Assembly: GCA_017428545.1 (NCBI GenBank)
Contig: JAFRQR010000033.1
Coordinates: forward strand, 1-64,000
Direction: 5' to 3'
Length of the DNA: 64,000 bases
Source: Clostridiales bacterium
GTDB lineage: Bacteria; Bacillota; Clostridia; Saccharofermentanales; Saccharofermentanaceae
Shown here: in pieces, positions 26,318 through 35,443 of the stretch
How the letters are laid out: the number at the start of each line of letters is the position of its first letter
How positions within the stretch are numbered: the stretch's first letter is position 1
Position numbers and translations under genes: made by a program
Notes under the pieces: model-generated
Seen by the model: the letters and a program-made list of their open reading frames with translations, nothing else
Databases searched by the model: none
What the model was told of the DNA's origin: nothing

Positions 26318-27617
26318 GTACCGGCGGTTCACCTTCATCTTCCTGGCCTTCTATGTCGTGCTGATCATCATCTGCAACGTCCTCATGCTCGGAAGCCTCC
26401 GGAATAAAGCAGAAGGGCAGTACATGGTCGATATCAAGCGCGCCGCGGATGACATCAATGGCGGATCTTCTGTCGAATCGGTCTGTGAAAAGTATAACTC
26501 GATCACCCGCATTTCTCTTTTCGATCCAAATGCCGTGATCAATTCCGAATATGTCGTCAAGAAGATCGGTTCGGATCTTTATGCTTTCGAATACCGGGAA
26601 AAGGCAGACATCCGTCCGCTGGTCTACATGAATATCGGACTTGGGATCGCGCTTCTTTCCACGGCTTTCGTGCTGATCTTTATCGGCCGCAGGATCCTTC
26701 GCCCGTTCCACAAAATGAGCGATTATTCCTTGCAGCTCGCGCGCGGCAATCTCTCGGCTCCGGTCAAGGAAGACAAGAACAAATTCTTCGGAAAATTTCT
26801 CTGGGGCATTAACATGCTGCGCGACGATCTGGAGTCAAAAAAAGAGCGAGAGCTCGAGCTTCAGAAGGACAAGAAGACTCTGATCCTGTCGCTTTCGCAC
26901 GATATAAAAACGCCGCTTTCGGCGATCAAGCTTTATTCCCGCGCGCTCGATGAGGATATCTACGAGACGAATGCCGAGCGCAAAGATGCCATTGCCGGTA
27001 TCAATCACAATGCAGAAGAGATCGAAAAATATGTCTCGGATATCGTCGCTGCTTCCAAAGAAGATTTCCTCAATCTCGAGGTCGAGATGAAAGAGTTTTA
27101 TCTTTCCGAGATCATGGACCGCATCCGGACTCTTTACAGTGAAAAGTTCAGATCGCTCCGCACGGACTTTACCATCGGAGAATACACAAATGTGCTTGTT
27201 TCCGGTGACCCCGTACGTCTTGAAGAAGTGCTGCAGAATCTTCTGGAAAATGCGATCAAATACGGCAGCGGCCGCTATGTCAGGATCGGGTTTTCCGATG
27301 AAGAAGACTGCCGATTGATCACGGTGCAAAACAGCGGATGCTCGGTGAAAGAAGAAGAGCTCCCGCATCTTTTCGAGTCCTTCTACAGAGGCAGCAATTC
27401 TGAGAATGTGAAGGGTTCCGGTCTGGGGCTTTTTATCGCCAGGTCTCTTATGCGTATGATGAACGGAGATATCTTCGCGAAGATCGTGCCGTCGGATGAT
27501 GCAGATGCAGGCAAGGACAAAGCCGGAGTCAAGGACGCAGCCGGGGCCGGCTGTTCTGTTTCCGGCAAAGAAAACGCCGGAGACTTCGCCGTCACCGTTG
27601 TGGTGAGAAAGGCTTGA
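26310..27617 (+). CDS. Sensor histidine kinase
   Basis: A 435-residue membrane kinase: helix at 7-29, extracellular sensor of about 80 residues, second helix at 112-133, HAMP, HisKA with SHDIKTPLSAIKLYSRAL, and HATPase with LLENAIKYGSGRY and GSGLGLFIARSLM. A Gly/Ala/Asp-rich stretch near residues 395-425 precedes the last beta strand. Partner of the overlapping response regulator. The small extracellular sensor and neighbouring FtsX exporter resemble envelope-stress or antimicrobial-peptide systems (inference). Confidence 0.92.
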   Translation: MNKYRRFTFIFLAFYVVLIIICNVLMLGSLRNKAEGQYMVDIKRAADDINGGSSVESVCEKYNSITRISLFDPNAVINSEYVVKKIGSDLYAFEYREKADIRPLVYMNIGLGIALLSTAFVLIFIGRRILRPFHKMSDYSLQLARGNLSAPVKEDKNKFFGKFLWGINMLRDDLESKKERELELQKDKKTLILSLSHDIKTPLSAIKLYSRALDEDIYETNAERKDAIAGINHNAEEIEKYVSDIVAASKEDFLNLEVEMKEFYLSEIMDRIRTLYSEKFRSLRTDFTIGEYTNVLVSGDPVRLEEVLQNLLENAIKYGSGRYVRIGFSDEEDCRLITVQNSGCSVKEEELPHLFESFYRGSNSENVKGSGLGLFIARSLMRMMNGDIFAKIVPSDDADAGKDKAGVKDAAGAGCSVSGKENAGDFAVTVVVRKA

Positions 27618-27628
27618 TCTCCGGCGCT

Positions 27629-27656
27629 CCGCCTGACGCAACTTCTGGCGGTGTTT
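27629..27656 (+). terminator. Probable terminator of the two-component operon
   Basis: CCGCC (27629-27633) and GGCGG (27647-27651) arms are followed by TGTTTTTCTT. The stem is short, so moderate confidence. Confidence 0.5.
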
Positions 27657-27751
27657 TTCTTCAGTTTCTTTTTCCTTTTCTTAACCCTGGAACGTTGCGT
27701 CCGAGGAGTACAATTCATGCAATTCGTTGCGTCTTGGTAAGGTGTTCTTAT

Positions 27752-29017
27752 TCAGTTCTTTTCGTCCTCATTTGTGACGTTGTTTTCTTCAGTGATCTCT
27801 TCCGGATCAGCTGCGCCGGCCGGTGCTTTTTCAGCGGAATCAGTTTTGATTGTCTCTTCAACAGCAGTCTCTTCTGTCGGTGTCGGAGCGATAACTAACG
27901 GCAGAGCTGCAGCTGCTTCTTCCTGCTTCTGCTTTCTCTTTTTCAGGAACTTCTTGATCTTGTGGCGGATCACGAAGAACAGTACGAGAATTGCAATCAG
28001 GATCGGGGTAATGATCCACCAGTTCGCGACGAAGAAGAGTACGATCGATTCAAAGAATCCGACAAGATCATCCCAGGATTCTTTCGCCGTGTTCGAGATA
28101 CGTGTGCCGAAGCCCTCGTCTTCTTCTTTCTTCTCTTCTTTCTCTTTCTGCTTGATTTCTTTTTCCGTGACCTTATGGAGCGTGATGCTGACATAAGAAT
28201 AAGCCACGTCGCTTTCGAGCATGCTCATCTCCGTTTTAATGTCGGAGATCGTGATCGCAAGGTTACGGAGTTCGCGCTGGATCTGCAGTGCGACGGACTC
28301 GTCTTCGGTCTCTTCGTACTGCTTCATGTAGCGGTCATATTCCGCTTCGAAGATCTCCAGTTCATTTTTCAATGTGCCGTATCTGGTGGAGACGTTGTCC
28401 ACGCTCGAATTTCTAGAACGCAGGATGCCGATACCCGAGGTCGAGTTCACGAAAGATTCATAGTATTCCGAGGGGATACGGATCGTCGCGGTATAGAAAT
28501 AATCCTTATCTTTTTCATCCGTGAGGTATTTTCCGTTACCGGTAGCTCCGTCCGACTGGTTCTCTCTCTCGATGAAGCCATGGTACTCTTCGATCTTGCC
28601 CTTCAGCGAAGCGAGAGACTCTTCGAAGTTTAATGTATCGATCGACATTGTGCAGCGGAAAACGAGCATTTCTTTGGAAACATCAACGGTCGTGTCCGCT
28701 TCACCGGAGACTCCGCTTCCGTCGCCGATCTGCTCCATGTCATAGTTGCTGTCTTCGAGATATCCGGCTTCTGTTTCAGCGGCATATTCCATACTCATAC
28801 CGTCGCTGTAATAGTTGTTTTCCCCGGAAGCGCCTGCGCTTCTGTTTTTCGTCATATCATAGCTGGCATCAGCGGTAGACTCGTAGGCCTCATAGATTTC
28901 TTCGGGCGCAGTTCTGTTCTTTTTGCTTGATGACTTCTCGCTTTTGCTTTTGCATCCGGCGATAAATGAGATGCCGATCATGCAGGCCATCAATAATGGG
29001 ATTATCTTCTTTTTCAT
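27752..29017 (-). CDS. DUF4349 lipoprotein
   Basis: The 421-residue protein has a lipoprotein signal (lipobox IAGC), a low-complexity spacer to about residue 110, then the DUF4349 domain (MLVFRCTMSIDTLNFEESL, ATIRIPSEYYESFVN, VDNVSTRYGTL) containing a long coiled coil. A membrane helix follows near 325-350 and a basic then acidic cytosolic tail. The family is often found near envelope-stress genes; its biochemical role is unknown. AGGAGG precedes ATG at 29017. It is transcribed away from the ABC exporter operon. Confidence 0.88.
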   Translation of the reverse strand: MKKKIIPLLMACMIGISFIAGCKSKSEKSSSKKNRTAPEEIYEAYESTADASYDMTKNRSAGASGENNYYSDGMSMEYAAETEAGYLEDSNYDMEQIGDGSGVSGEADTTVDVSKEMLVFRCTMSIDTLNFEESLASLKGKIEEYHGFIERENQSDGATGNGKYLTDEKDKDYFYTATIRIPSEYYESFVNSTSGIGILRSRNSSVDNVSTRYGTLKNELEIFEAEYDRYMKQYEETEDESVALQIQRELRNLAITISDIKTEMSMLESDVAYSYVSITLHKVTEKEIKQKEKEEKKEEDEGFGTRISNTAKESWDDLVGFFESIVLFFVANWWIITPILIAILVLFFVIRHKIKKFLKKRKQKQEEAAAALPLVIAPTPTEETAVEETIKTDSAEKAPAGAADPEEITEENNVTNEDEKN

Positions 29018-29177
29018 AGGGTCCTCCTGTTTTCAACGATTTCTCCACCGGGCCGTTTCCCGGTTTCGGAAGTGTTTCTGAAAAATAGACGAGAGTTCTT
29101 TTCGATCTGTTGCATTTTTTTTGAAATCCGTTTTTGAAGGACTTGGCAGACGTTTTCCCATGCCCCCTTCCCCCCGA

Positions 29178-29211
29178 TTTAATGATTGTTTAATAATCTC
29201 CGCGGTAAGAT
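29178..29211 (+). promoter_or_regulatory. Candidate response-regulator box and promoter of the ABC exporter
   Basis: TTTAAT at 29178 and again at 29189 are direct repeats with an 11-base period (ATTTAATGATTGTTTAATAA). A -10-like TAAGAT lies at 29206-29211, and the repeats cover the place of the -35 box. This is the usual geometry of promoters activated by OmpR-type regulators, one of which is encoded 3 kb upstream. Confidence 0.5.
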
Positions 29212-29231
29212 GTAGTCACAACATGAGAAAC

Positions 29232-29274
29232 CCGGGTCGGCGGCATCCTCCTAAATCAACCCCGCCGGCCCCGG
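29232..29274 (+). other. GC-rich hairpin in the ABC exporter leader
   Basis: CCGGGTCGGCGG pairs with CCGCCGGCCCCGG with one mismatch and one bulge. It lies just before the AAGGA ribosome-binding site of the permease. No T-run follows, so it is not a simple terminator. Confidence 0.5.
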
Positions 29275-29300
29275 AAGCTCAGCCGGAAAGGAACAACAAG

Positions 29301-31667
29301 ATGTTTTTTCGCATACTGAAAAAGGAACTGAAGAAAAAGAAAGCCATGAACCTCATCGTGTTTCTGTTCATCACACTCGCCGCGATGTTTGTAGGTTCCG
29401 GCCTCAATAACGTCATCACAGTCATGAACGGCACCGATTACTATCTCGATAAGGCCGGTGTCGGCGACTTCGTCATCATCACTATGGGAAAAGGTTCTGT
29501 CGGCGCTCTTGACGAGATGCTCAGTACCGAACCCGCCATCGACGATTACCGCCTTGATACCGTGATCTTCGGTTCGAGAGACTCCCTTAAAAAAGAAGAC
29601 GGAAGTGCGATCGAGACCAGAAACGTCCTTCTCATGCAGGATCTGTCTGAGTCCTCCTTCCACTTCTTCGACAAAAACAACGAGATACCGAAGCCACTTG
29701 AGCCCGGACATTGTTATGTCACGGGAAACTTCATGAAGCAAAATGACCTGAAGCCCGGCGACATTCTCGAAGTCGGTCAGGAGGGCGTCAGCGTCCGCCT
29801 CATCGTCGACGGCAAAGTCAAAGATGCCCTTCTGGGATCGCAGTTTATGGGCAATACCCGCATCCTGATGCACTCCGATGATTACGCAGTCTTCAAGAAC
29901 AACGAAATCATCGCAAAGGACTATTCCGGTCAGGTCTGCTGCATCGATACACATGACACTGAAGCCGTTCAGGAAGCCGCCGCTAAGTGCAGCAATATCA
30001 ACTTTGCCAACCCCCGATCCACCGTCTCCATGTGCTACGTCATGGACATGATCGTTGCCTTTATCGTACTGATCCTTTCCGCCTGTCTGATTATCCTTTC
30101 CTTCGTCGTACTGAAAGTCTCTCTTTCCTTCACGATCACCAGGGAATATAGAGAGATCGGCGTCATGAAGGCCATCGGAATCAAGAATAGAAAGATCCGC
30201 GTCCTATACCTCACTAAATATTTCGCGATGGCCATCGCAGGTTCCCTGATCGGATTCTTCCTGAGCATACCTTTGAGCAATGTCCTCATGGCCTCCGTTA
30301 CGGAAAACATGGTTCTTGGAAACGACCTCGGCTACGGAATCAACGCCATCGGTGCAATCCTCGTCGTCATCACGATCGTGGCTCTTTCCTACTTCGCGAC
30401 CCGCATCGTTAAGAAAGCCACTCCGGTCGATGCGATCCGTACCGGAAGTTCCGGAGAACGCTACTCCAAGAAAAGCAAGCTCCATTTGTCCCGCGCCAAA
30501 AGAACAGGAACGAGCAGTTTCCTTGCTATCAATGACACGATCTCAAGTCCGAAACGCTACATCTCCATCGTGATCGCCTTCACCCTCTGCATGCTCTTTG
30601 TACTAATGATGGTCAACACCACCAATACCATGCAGAGCGAAAAACTCATCACCGCATTTGGCACAAAAGGCGATATCTACGTCGACAGCGTTTCCGAGTC
30701 AATGAAGATCATGGGCAACGATATGGATTATATGAATAACTATTTTGACGGTCTTGACAAGAAACTGCAGGATCTCGGCATCCCGGGTCATTTCGCCCAG
30801 GAATGGCAGTACACGTATAACGCCGATATCAACGGTAAAACGCACCGCCTCATCTGTGAACACGGTTTCCGCACAGACTTCAATGAGCTCGTCTTCACTG
30901 AGGGCACGCCCCCGCAGAACAGAAACGAAGTCGCTGTGACATCGATCATCGCGAAAAAACTGAACGTCAAGATCGGCGACACCATGGTCATCGATTTCGG
31001 ATCCGAGAAGCTCCCATGCATCATCACCGCCTACTACCAGTCGTTCAACCAGCTCGGCGAAGTGGTCCGCCTCCACCCGGATGCACCTGTCGATCCGGAG
31101 CACATGACCTCGACCATGGCATTCCAGATCAACTTCGACGATGATCCTAGCGCCAAACAGATCGAAGAAAGAAAAGCGATCATCGCCGCCAATTTCACGA
31201 ACGACAAAGTGGAGACCTGCGCCGAGTATGTCGCTTCCTGCATCAATGTCGTCCCGACAATGCTCGCCGTCCAGTGGCTGCTCCTTGCCATCACGGTCCT
31301 CGTCGTCATCCTGGTCACTATCCTCATGGAGGTCTCCTTCATCGCCGACGAAAAGAGCCAGATCGCCCTTCTCAAAGCGATCGGCATCAAGAACAGCAAG
31401 ATCTACCGCTGGCACGTCCTGCGATTCGTCATCGTCACCGTGTTCGCCATGATCCTCGCCGCCGCGCTCTCGATCCCGGCCACGAACCTCTGCATCAGTC
31501 CGATCTTCGGCATGATGGGCGTAAGCAAGATCAACTATGCAATCAATGCCCTGCAGATCTTCCTTCTGTACCCCGGCATCATCGTCATCACCACTTTGAT
31601 CACCGCTTTCCTGACATCGCTCTCGAGCCGGTCCATCAAGTCCAGCGACACCGCGAACATCGAATAA
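29301..31667 (+). CDS. ABC exporter permease, FtsX/MacB-like
   Basis: The 788-residue protein has an N-terminal helix (about 20-38), a large extracellular domain, three helices with FtsX character (about 253-395, including the signature-like REYREIGVMKAIGIKNRKIR), a fourth helix near 430, a second extracellular domain, and a second FtsX triplet with KSQIALLKAIGIKNSKIYRWH. The repeated KAIGIKN motif shows two FtsX units in one chain. Start chosen at ATG 29301, which begins MFFRILKKELKKKKAMN behind AAGGA. The ATPase gene follows. Role is probably envelope maintenance or peptide/lipid export. Confidence 0.88.
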   Translation: MFFRILKKELKKKKAMNLIVFLFITLAAMFVGSGLNNVITVMNGTDYYLDKAGVGDFVIITMGKGSVGALDEMLSTEPAIDDYRLDTVIFGSRDSLKKEDGSAIETRNVLLMQDLSESSFHFFDKNNEIPKPLEPGHCYVTGNFMKQNDLKPGDILEVGQEGVSVRLIVDGKVKDALLGSQFMGNTRILMHSDDYAVFKNNEIIAKDYSGQVCCIDTHDTEAVQEAAAKCSNINFANPRSTVSMCYVMDMIVAFIVLILSACLIILSFVVLKVSLSFTITREYREIGVMKAIGIKNRKIRVLYLTKYFAMAIAGSLIGFFLSIPLSNVLMASVTENMVLGNDLGYGINAIGAILVVITIVALSYFATRIVKKATPVDAIRTGSSGERYSKKSKLHLSRAKRTGTSSFLAINDTISSPKRYISIVIAFTLCMLFVLMMVNTTNTMQSEKLITAFGTKGDIYVDSVSESMKIMGNDMDYMNNYFDGLDKKLQDLGIPGHFAQEWQYTYNADINGKTHRLICEHGFRTDFNELVFTEGTPPQNRNEVAVTSIIAKKLNVKIGDTMVIDFGSEKLPCIITAYYQSFNQLGEVVRLHPDAPVDPEHMTSTMAFQINFDDDPSAKQIEERKAIIAANFTNDKVETCAEYVASCINVVPTMLAVQWLLLAITVLVVILVTILMEVSFIADEKSQIALLKAIGIKNSKIYRWHVLRFVIVTVFAMILAAALSIPATNLCISPIFGMMGVSKINYAINALQIFLLYPGIIVITTLITAFLTSLSSRSIKSSDTANIE

Positions 31668-31755
31668 TACCACTGTAAAAGCACTTGCCCGCTGCGGCAG
31701 AAAACCAGATAACAAACTGCCGCAAGACGGCGCACCGAAATGGAGGAAAATGAAT

Positions 31756-32514
31756 ATGAAAAAGTTAATGGAAGTAAAAGATCTCTGCAAGACATACGTC
31801 ATCGAGAAGCGACAGAACAACGTCCTGAAGAACGTGAGCTTCGACGTCGAAGAAGGCGAAATGATCGGCATCATGGGCCCGTCCGGCTCCGGCAAAAGCA
31901 CTCTCCTTTATTCGATCTCGGGTATGGACAAAGCCACATCCGGCCAGGTCATGCTCGATGGAAAAGAGATCACGGCTCTTTCTGAAAAAGAACTCTCTTC
32001 CGTCCGTCTGAATGACATGGGATTCATCTTCCAGCAGATGTACATGATGAAGAACCTGACGATCATGGACAACATTCTTCTTCCGGCCATTGAGTGCGAC
32101 AAGAACGCTGAATCGAGAAAAGACAAAGTCGCCCGCTGCGAAGACTTAATGAGAAAACTCGGCATCATCGAGATCGCAGGAAATGACATCAACGAAGTAT
32201 CCGGCGGTCAGCTCCAGCGCGCGTGTATCGCCAGATCCATGGTCAACAACCCGAAGATCCTCTTCGCGGATGAGCCGACCGGCGCACTGAACCGCCAGTC
32301 CTCTGCCGAAGTCATCAACGAGATCAAAAAGCTCAACTCCGAAGGCACGACCGTTCTCATGGTCACCCACGACGCAAAAGTTGCTTCCAACTGCTCCCGG
32401 GTTCTTTACATCGCAGACGGTAACATCAAGAGCGAATACCGGATGCCGGAAGGCCTGTCCGAAAGAGACAGAGAACGCGCACTGAACAACTGGCTGATGG
32501 ATCTTGGATGGTAA
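31756..32514 (+). CDS. ABC exporter ATP-binding protein
   Basis: The 252-residue protein is a LolD/MacB-type ATPase with Walker A GPSGSGKST, Q-loop FIFQQMYMM, signature EVSGGQLQRACIARS, Walker B ILFADEPTGAL and the switch His in VTHDAK. It energises the permease encoded just upstream. ATG 31756 is nine bases from GGAGG; the ATG at 31750 is too close to it. A strong terminator follows. Confidence 0.94.
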   Translation: MKKLMEVKDLCKTYVIEKRQNNVLKNVSFDVEEGEMIGIMGPSGSGKSTLLYSISGMDKATSGQVMLDGKEITALSEKELSSVRLNDMGFIFQQMYMMKNLTIMDNILLPAIECDKNAESRKDKVARCEDLMRKLGIIEIAGNDINEVSGGQLQRACIARSMVNNPKILFADEPTGALNRQSSAEVINEIKKLNSEGTTVLMVTHDAKVASNCSRVLYIADGNIKSEYRMPEGLSERDRERALNNWLMDLGW

Positions 32515-32563
32515 TGAAAGAAACTGGTTTTTGCCGTCGGCTCTGCAATTAGACATGAATATT

Positions 32564-32599
32564 CCGCGAGGTTGTCTGTATAATCCTCGCGGTTTTTTT
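32564..32599 (+). terminator. Strong rho-independent terminator of the ABC operon
   Basis: Perfect eight-base arms CCGCGAGG and CCTCGCGG are followed directly by seven T. Confidence 0.92.
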
Positions 32600-32668
32600 A
32601 TATAATATTATCTAAAGTCGTTGATCGGGTGCGGCGGAAAAACCGCTGTACACGGAAGACGGCTGATC

Positions 32669-32714
32669 GTATCGCATGGTCCATGCGATACAGTATTGCC
32701 CGCCTGCTTGGCGG
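32669..32714 (+). other. Two adjacent perfect hairpins in a 5' leader
   Basis: GTATCGCATG-GTC-CATGCGATAC (32669-32691) is a perfect ten-base-arm hairpin, followed by CCGCC-TGCTT-GGCGG (32700-32714). Both lie within 70 bases upstream of the zinc-ribbon protein start and could be an operator or a structured leader. Confidence 0.65.
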
Positions 32715-32736
32715 TGCAGAAACGGAGAGATGAAAA

Positions 32737-33987
32737 ATGGCAACACTATGCAAGAACTGCGGACATGCTCTGGTATTCGATCCGGCGATCCAGAAGGTGC
32801 GCTGCAATCAGTGCGGAAGCACCTTCTTCGCGGAAGAAGTCGAGAGCGAGAGCAAAAAGTACGTGCAGGATAAAAAGGCACTTTCCATGGCTGAGGTCTA
32901 CGGACAGAATACAGCCAATGCCGTAAAAGAGTATCTCGACTGCTACATCTACACATGCAGCGAGTGCGGCGGCGAAGTCATGATCACCGGCACAGAAGTG
33001 TCGACAAAGTGCGTTTACTGTGGAAATCCGACAGTCGTATTCAGCCGTATCAGCAAGCAGGAATGCCCGGAGTTCATCCTCCCCTTCGCGATCACGAAAG
33101 AACAGGCACTTGCGTGCATCAATAAAGAGATCGGACACGGACTGTTTGTTCCGGATGCAGTCAAGCACTTCACTCCGGAGAGCGTTCACGGCATCTATAT
33201 TCCATACTGGATCGTTGACGCAGACAGATCCGAAGCCGCGATCATCAGAAAAAAGACATCAAACGGCAAAAGCTCGACCATCACCTTTCACGGACGTTCA
33301 GGTAAAATGCATCTTAAAAACCTTCCGGTCGATGCCTGCACGATGCTTTCGGACGAGAGCAGCTCGAGACTCGAGCCGTATGACTTCTCAAAACTAGTGC
33401 TTTTCGATGAGGATTATCTGTTGGGCTTCTATTCCAATTCATCGGATGTGACCTACGGTGATCTCAGCCGGGCCGTCGAAAACAGAGCGAGCAAGATGTT
33501 CGACGAGATGATGCTGGAATCCGTCAAAGGCGGCACGAAAACGATCGTCGGTTTCAGAGGCAGCACGGCCATCAACCCGGATGTCAAATACGCACTGCTT
33601 CCGGCATGGTTCGTCACTTTTGAACACGAGGGCAAGCACCATACGATCCTCGTAAACGGTCAGACCGGCAAAGTCGTTTGTGGTCTTCCCATCCGAAAAG
33701 CACTGTTCTTCACGCTTCTGACCATCACCTGCATCCTGTTTGCGGTCCTTTTCTCGATCATCTTCTATCACATCATCTATGCGATGATGTCCTCCTATGC
33801 GAGCAGACCGAGAAGACACAGCAGCAGTAGCAGCAATAACAGCAGCGGTAAGATAGTCGTCGGACTGATCGCCGCCGGTGTCGTCATGGCGATCGCCGGT
33901 GTCAAAAAGATCAAGAATGTCCTTGCGAAGCTGAAACTGACGCAATCGAGCAAAACATTTAACTTTACGAAAAAGAGACAGGAGTAA
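32737..33987 (+). CDS. Double zinc-ribbon membrane protein (unknown)
   Basis: The 416-residue protein has two zinc ribbons: CKNC/CNQC (residues about 5-30) and CSEC/CVYC (about 72-95). A middle domain (about 100-300) follows, rich in beta structure, then a membrane helix near 325-350, a Ser-rich loop and a second hydrophobic segment near 370-390. It resembles the TFIIB-type zinc-ribbon membrane proteins of Clostridia, which have no proven function. GGAGAG precedes ATG. The anchored protein at 33993 starts 5 bases after its stop. Confidence 0.72.
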   Translation: MATLCKNCGHALVFDPAIQKVRCNQCGSTFFAEEVESESKKYVQDKKALSMAEVYGQNTANAVKEYLDCYIYTCSECGGEVMITGTEVSTKCVYCGNPTVVFSRISKQECPEFILPFAITKEQALACINKEIGHGLFVPDAVKHFTPESVHGIYIPYWIVDADRSEAAIIRKKTSNGKSSTITFHGRSGKMHLKNLPVDACTMLSDESSSRLEPYDFSKLVLFDEDYLLGFYSNSSDVTYGDLSRAVENRASKMFDEMMLESVKGGTKTIVGFRGSTAINPDVKYALLPAWFVTFEHEGKHHTILVNGQTGKVVCGLPIRKALFFTLLTITCILFAVLFSIIFYHIIYAMMSSYASRPRRHSSSSSNNSSGKIVVGLIAAGVVMAIAGVKKIKNVLAKLKLTQSSKTFNFTKKRQE

Positions 33988-33992
33988 TCAAT

Positions 33993-34475
33993 ATGACTGG
34001 CTTTTCAATGTTTTTAGGTATACTGATGGGCGGATCTCTGGGAGTCGGACTTGCTTTTCTCATCTTCGGTTCTCTCTTAAACCGTTCTAATAACCATGGT
34101 GACTCTCTTGGAGAAAACAGCAGATACACCGGCGGCATCGCCTATTCGGCGCGGATCGACAAATCCCTTCATAAGCCGGCCGCCCAGACCGAGTTCCTGA
34201 ATACATACTACACCCCGCTTTATCCGGATCCCGTGTTTAAGAATCCTCAGGCAAAAGTAGTCAGAAAAATGCCGGTACCTCAGGCTCCGGCCATGCAGGC
34301 AAATCCGGCAGCGCCTGTTTCTCCTCAAGCAGCGGTAACAGCGGCAGCAGCGGCAACGGGATTCCCGTCTTCCACGGCTTTCCCGACAGCACCAGCAGCG
34401 CAGGCAGTTCAGGCTGCTCAGGTTGCAACGGTACAGGCAGCCCAGAACTATCCGACGCCCCCGGCACAGCAGTGA
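33993..34475 (+). CDS. Membrane-anchored Ala/Pro-rich protein
   Basis: A 160-residue protein with one N-terminal membrane helix (FLGILMGGSLGVGLAFLIFG), a short polar region with TPLYPDPVF, and a C-terminal third made almost entirely of Ala, Pro, Gln, Val and Thr. There is no recognised domain. It directly follows the double zinc-ribbon gene and is probably co-transcribed with it; the tail may be a flexible docking segment. A bidirectional terminator follows. Confidence 0.65.
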   Translation: MTGFSMFLGILMGGSLGVGLAFLIFGSLLNRSNNHGDSLGENSRYTGGIAYSARIDKSLHKPAAQTEFLNTYYTPLYPDPVFKNPQAKVVRKMPVPQAPAMQANPAAPVSPQAAVTAAAAATGFPSSTAFPTAPAAQAVQAAQVATVQAAQNYPTPPAQQ

Positions 34476-34496
34476 CCTGTATATAAAAGGCATAAG

Positions 34497-34569
34497 AAAA
34501 GAACTCTTCCGGAAGATGCCTCCGCACAAGCGTAAGCGCGGAGGACAGCATCGAAGGAAGAGTTCTTTT
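34497..34569. terminator. Bidirectional bulged terminator hairpin
   Basis: Fourteen-base perfect arms AAAAGAACTCTTCC and GGAAGAGTTCTTTT flank an inner stem GATGCCTCCGC / GCGGAGGACAGCATC with an unpaired GACA on the 3' side. A-runs and T-runs on the two sides suit termination from both converging genes. The inner element recurs at 44.4 kb. Confidence 0.85.
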
Positions 34570-34591
34570 TCACTCGTTTTGATGGGATGAA

Positions 34592-35176
34592 TTACAGCAT
34601 CGTGTTCTTCAGGATGTTGAGAAGATCGGAGCCGTCGATTCCTGACTTGGCGTCCTTGTCGTCAGGATCCTTCATGAAGTTCTTTAAGAATCCGCCGATA
34701 AAAGAACCGCTGTCTTTTTCTGCCTTTTCTTTGCGCTCGGCAGCTTCTTTGGCGACACTCTCTTCCGTATCCGGCTTTGCGGCCGCGGAGATGGAAGAAA
34801 GAAGCGACGGAGCGATATTATTGAGGATCGCACTGGACTGATCGAAATTGATACCGGCTTTTTTCGCGATGGAAGAAATGAAATCATCTTTGTCATCGCC
34901 CATGATCTTGCCGATGATCTTGCCGCCGTCGACGGCATCTGCTTTTGCGATCTGAGAGGATACGTCACTGTCATCTTCGTGCTGCGCGAGAGCTCCCATC
35001 AGGGCCTTAGCGCCTTTATTCGAAGATGCATTCTTGGTCATTGATCCGATCAGAGACGGAACAGCCGAGAAAAGTGCTTTTTCAATAGAATCAGCGGATA
35101 CACCTGCCTTTTCCGTCAGTGCTTCGAGGGACGGAACGGAGGTCAGATTCTTAAGAATCGATTTAACAAGATCCAT
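34592..35176 (-). CDS. DUF937 family protein
   Basis: The 194-residue protein starts MDLVKSILKNLTSVPSLEALTEKAGVS and has the repeated-helix character of DUF937: LAQHEDDSDVSSQI, DGGKIIGKIMGD and AKKAGINFDQSSAILNNIAPSLLSSIS. A Glu/Lys-rich linker leads to a C-terminal amphipathic end. It is likely cytosolic; the family has no proven function. It converges on the zinc-ribbon pair across the bidirectional terminator. Confidence 0.8.
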   Translation of the reverse strand: MDLVKSILKNLTSVPSLEALTEKAGVSADSIEKALFSAVPSLIGSMTKNASSNKGAKALMGALAQHEDDSDVSSQIAKADAVDGGKIIGKIMGDDKDDFISSIAKKAGINFDQSSAILNNIAPSLLSSISAAAKPDTEESVAKEAAERKEKAEKDSGSFIGGFLKNFMKDPDDKDAKSGIDGSDLLNILKNTML

Positions 35177-35282
35177 GTGCTACACCTGCCTTTTATCTAG
35201 GATGAATATAACTTGATTTTACCACAGCCACAGAAAAAGCGTCGCATTTTTGAAAGGAAAAAACGCGCCTTCGGATGGAAAA

Positions 35283-35345
35283 GGGGCATCTTTTTCGGAC
35301 GTTCCCGGAGATGGAAGAAGGGGGGCATCCTTTCGGACGCTCCCC
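35283..35345 (-). terminator. Two tandem terminators downstream of hsp20
   Basis: Read on the minus strand, the first hairpin (35322-35345) is GCGTCC-GAAA-GGATGC inside a GGG/CCC stem with a GA bulge. The second (35283-35306) repeats the design with CGTC/GATG and an AA bulge, then CCCCTTTT. Two near copies in a row give a strong stop between hsp20 and the DUF937 gene. Confidence 0.8.
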
Positions 35346-35443
35346 TTTTTCGAAGGTTTATGGGTAAGGTATATCTATGGCGTTGTTTAACGTTATTTGC
35401 GGCCCGCCCGAAAGGGGCGCGGAGCCGTCCGGATCTTCAGGCA

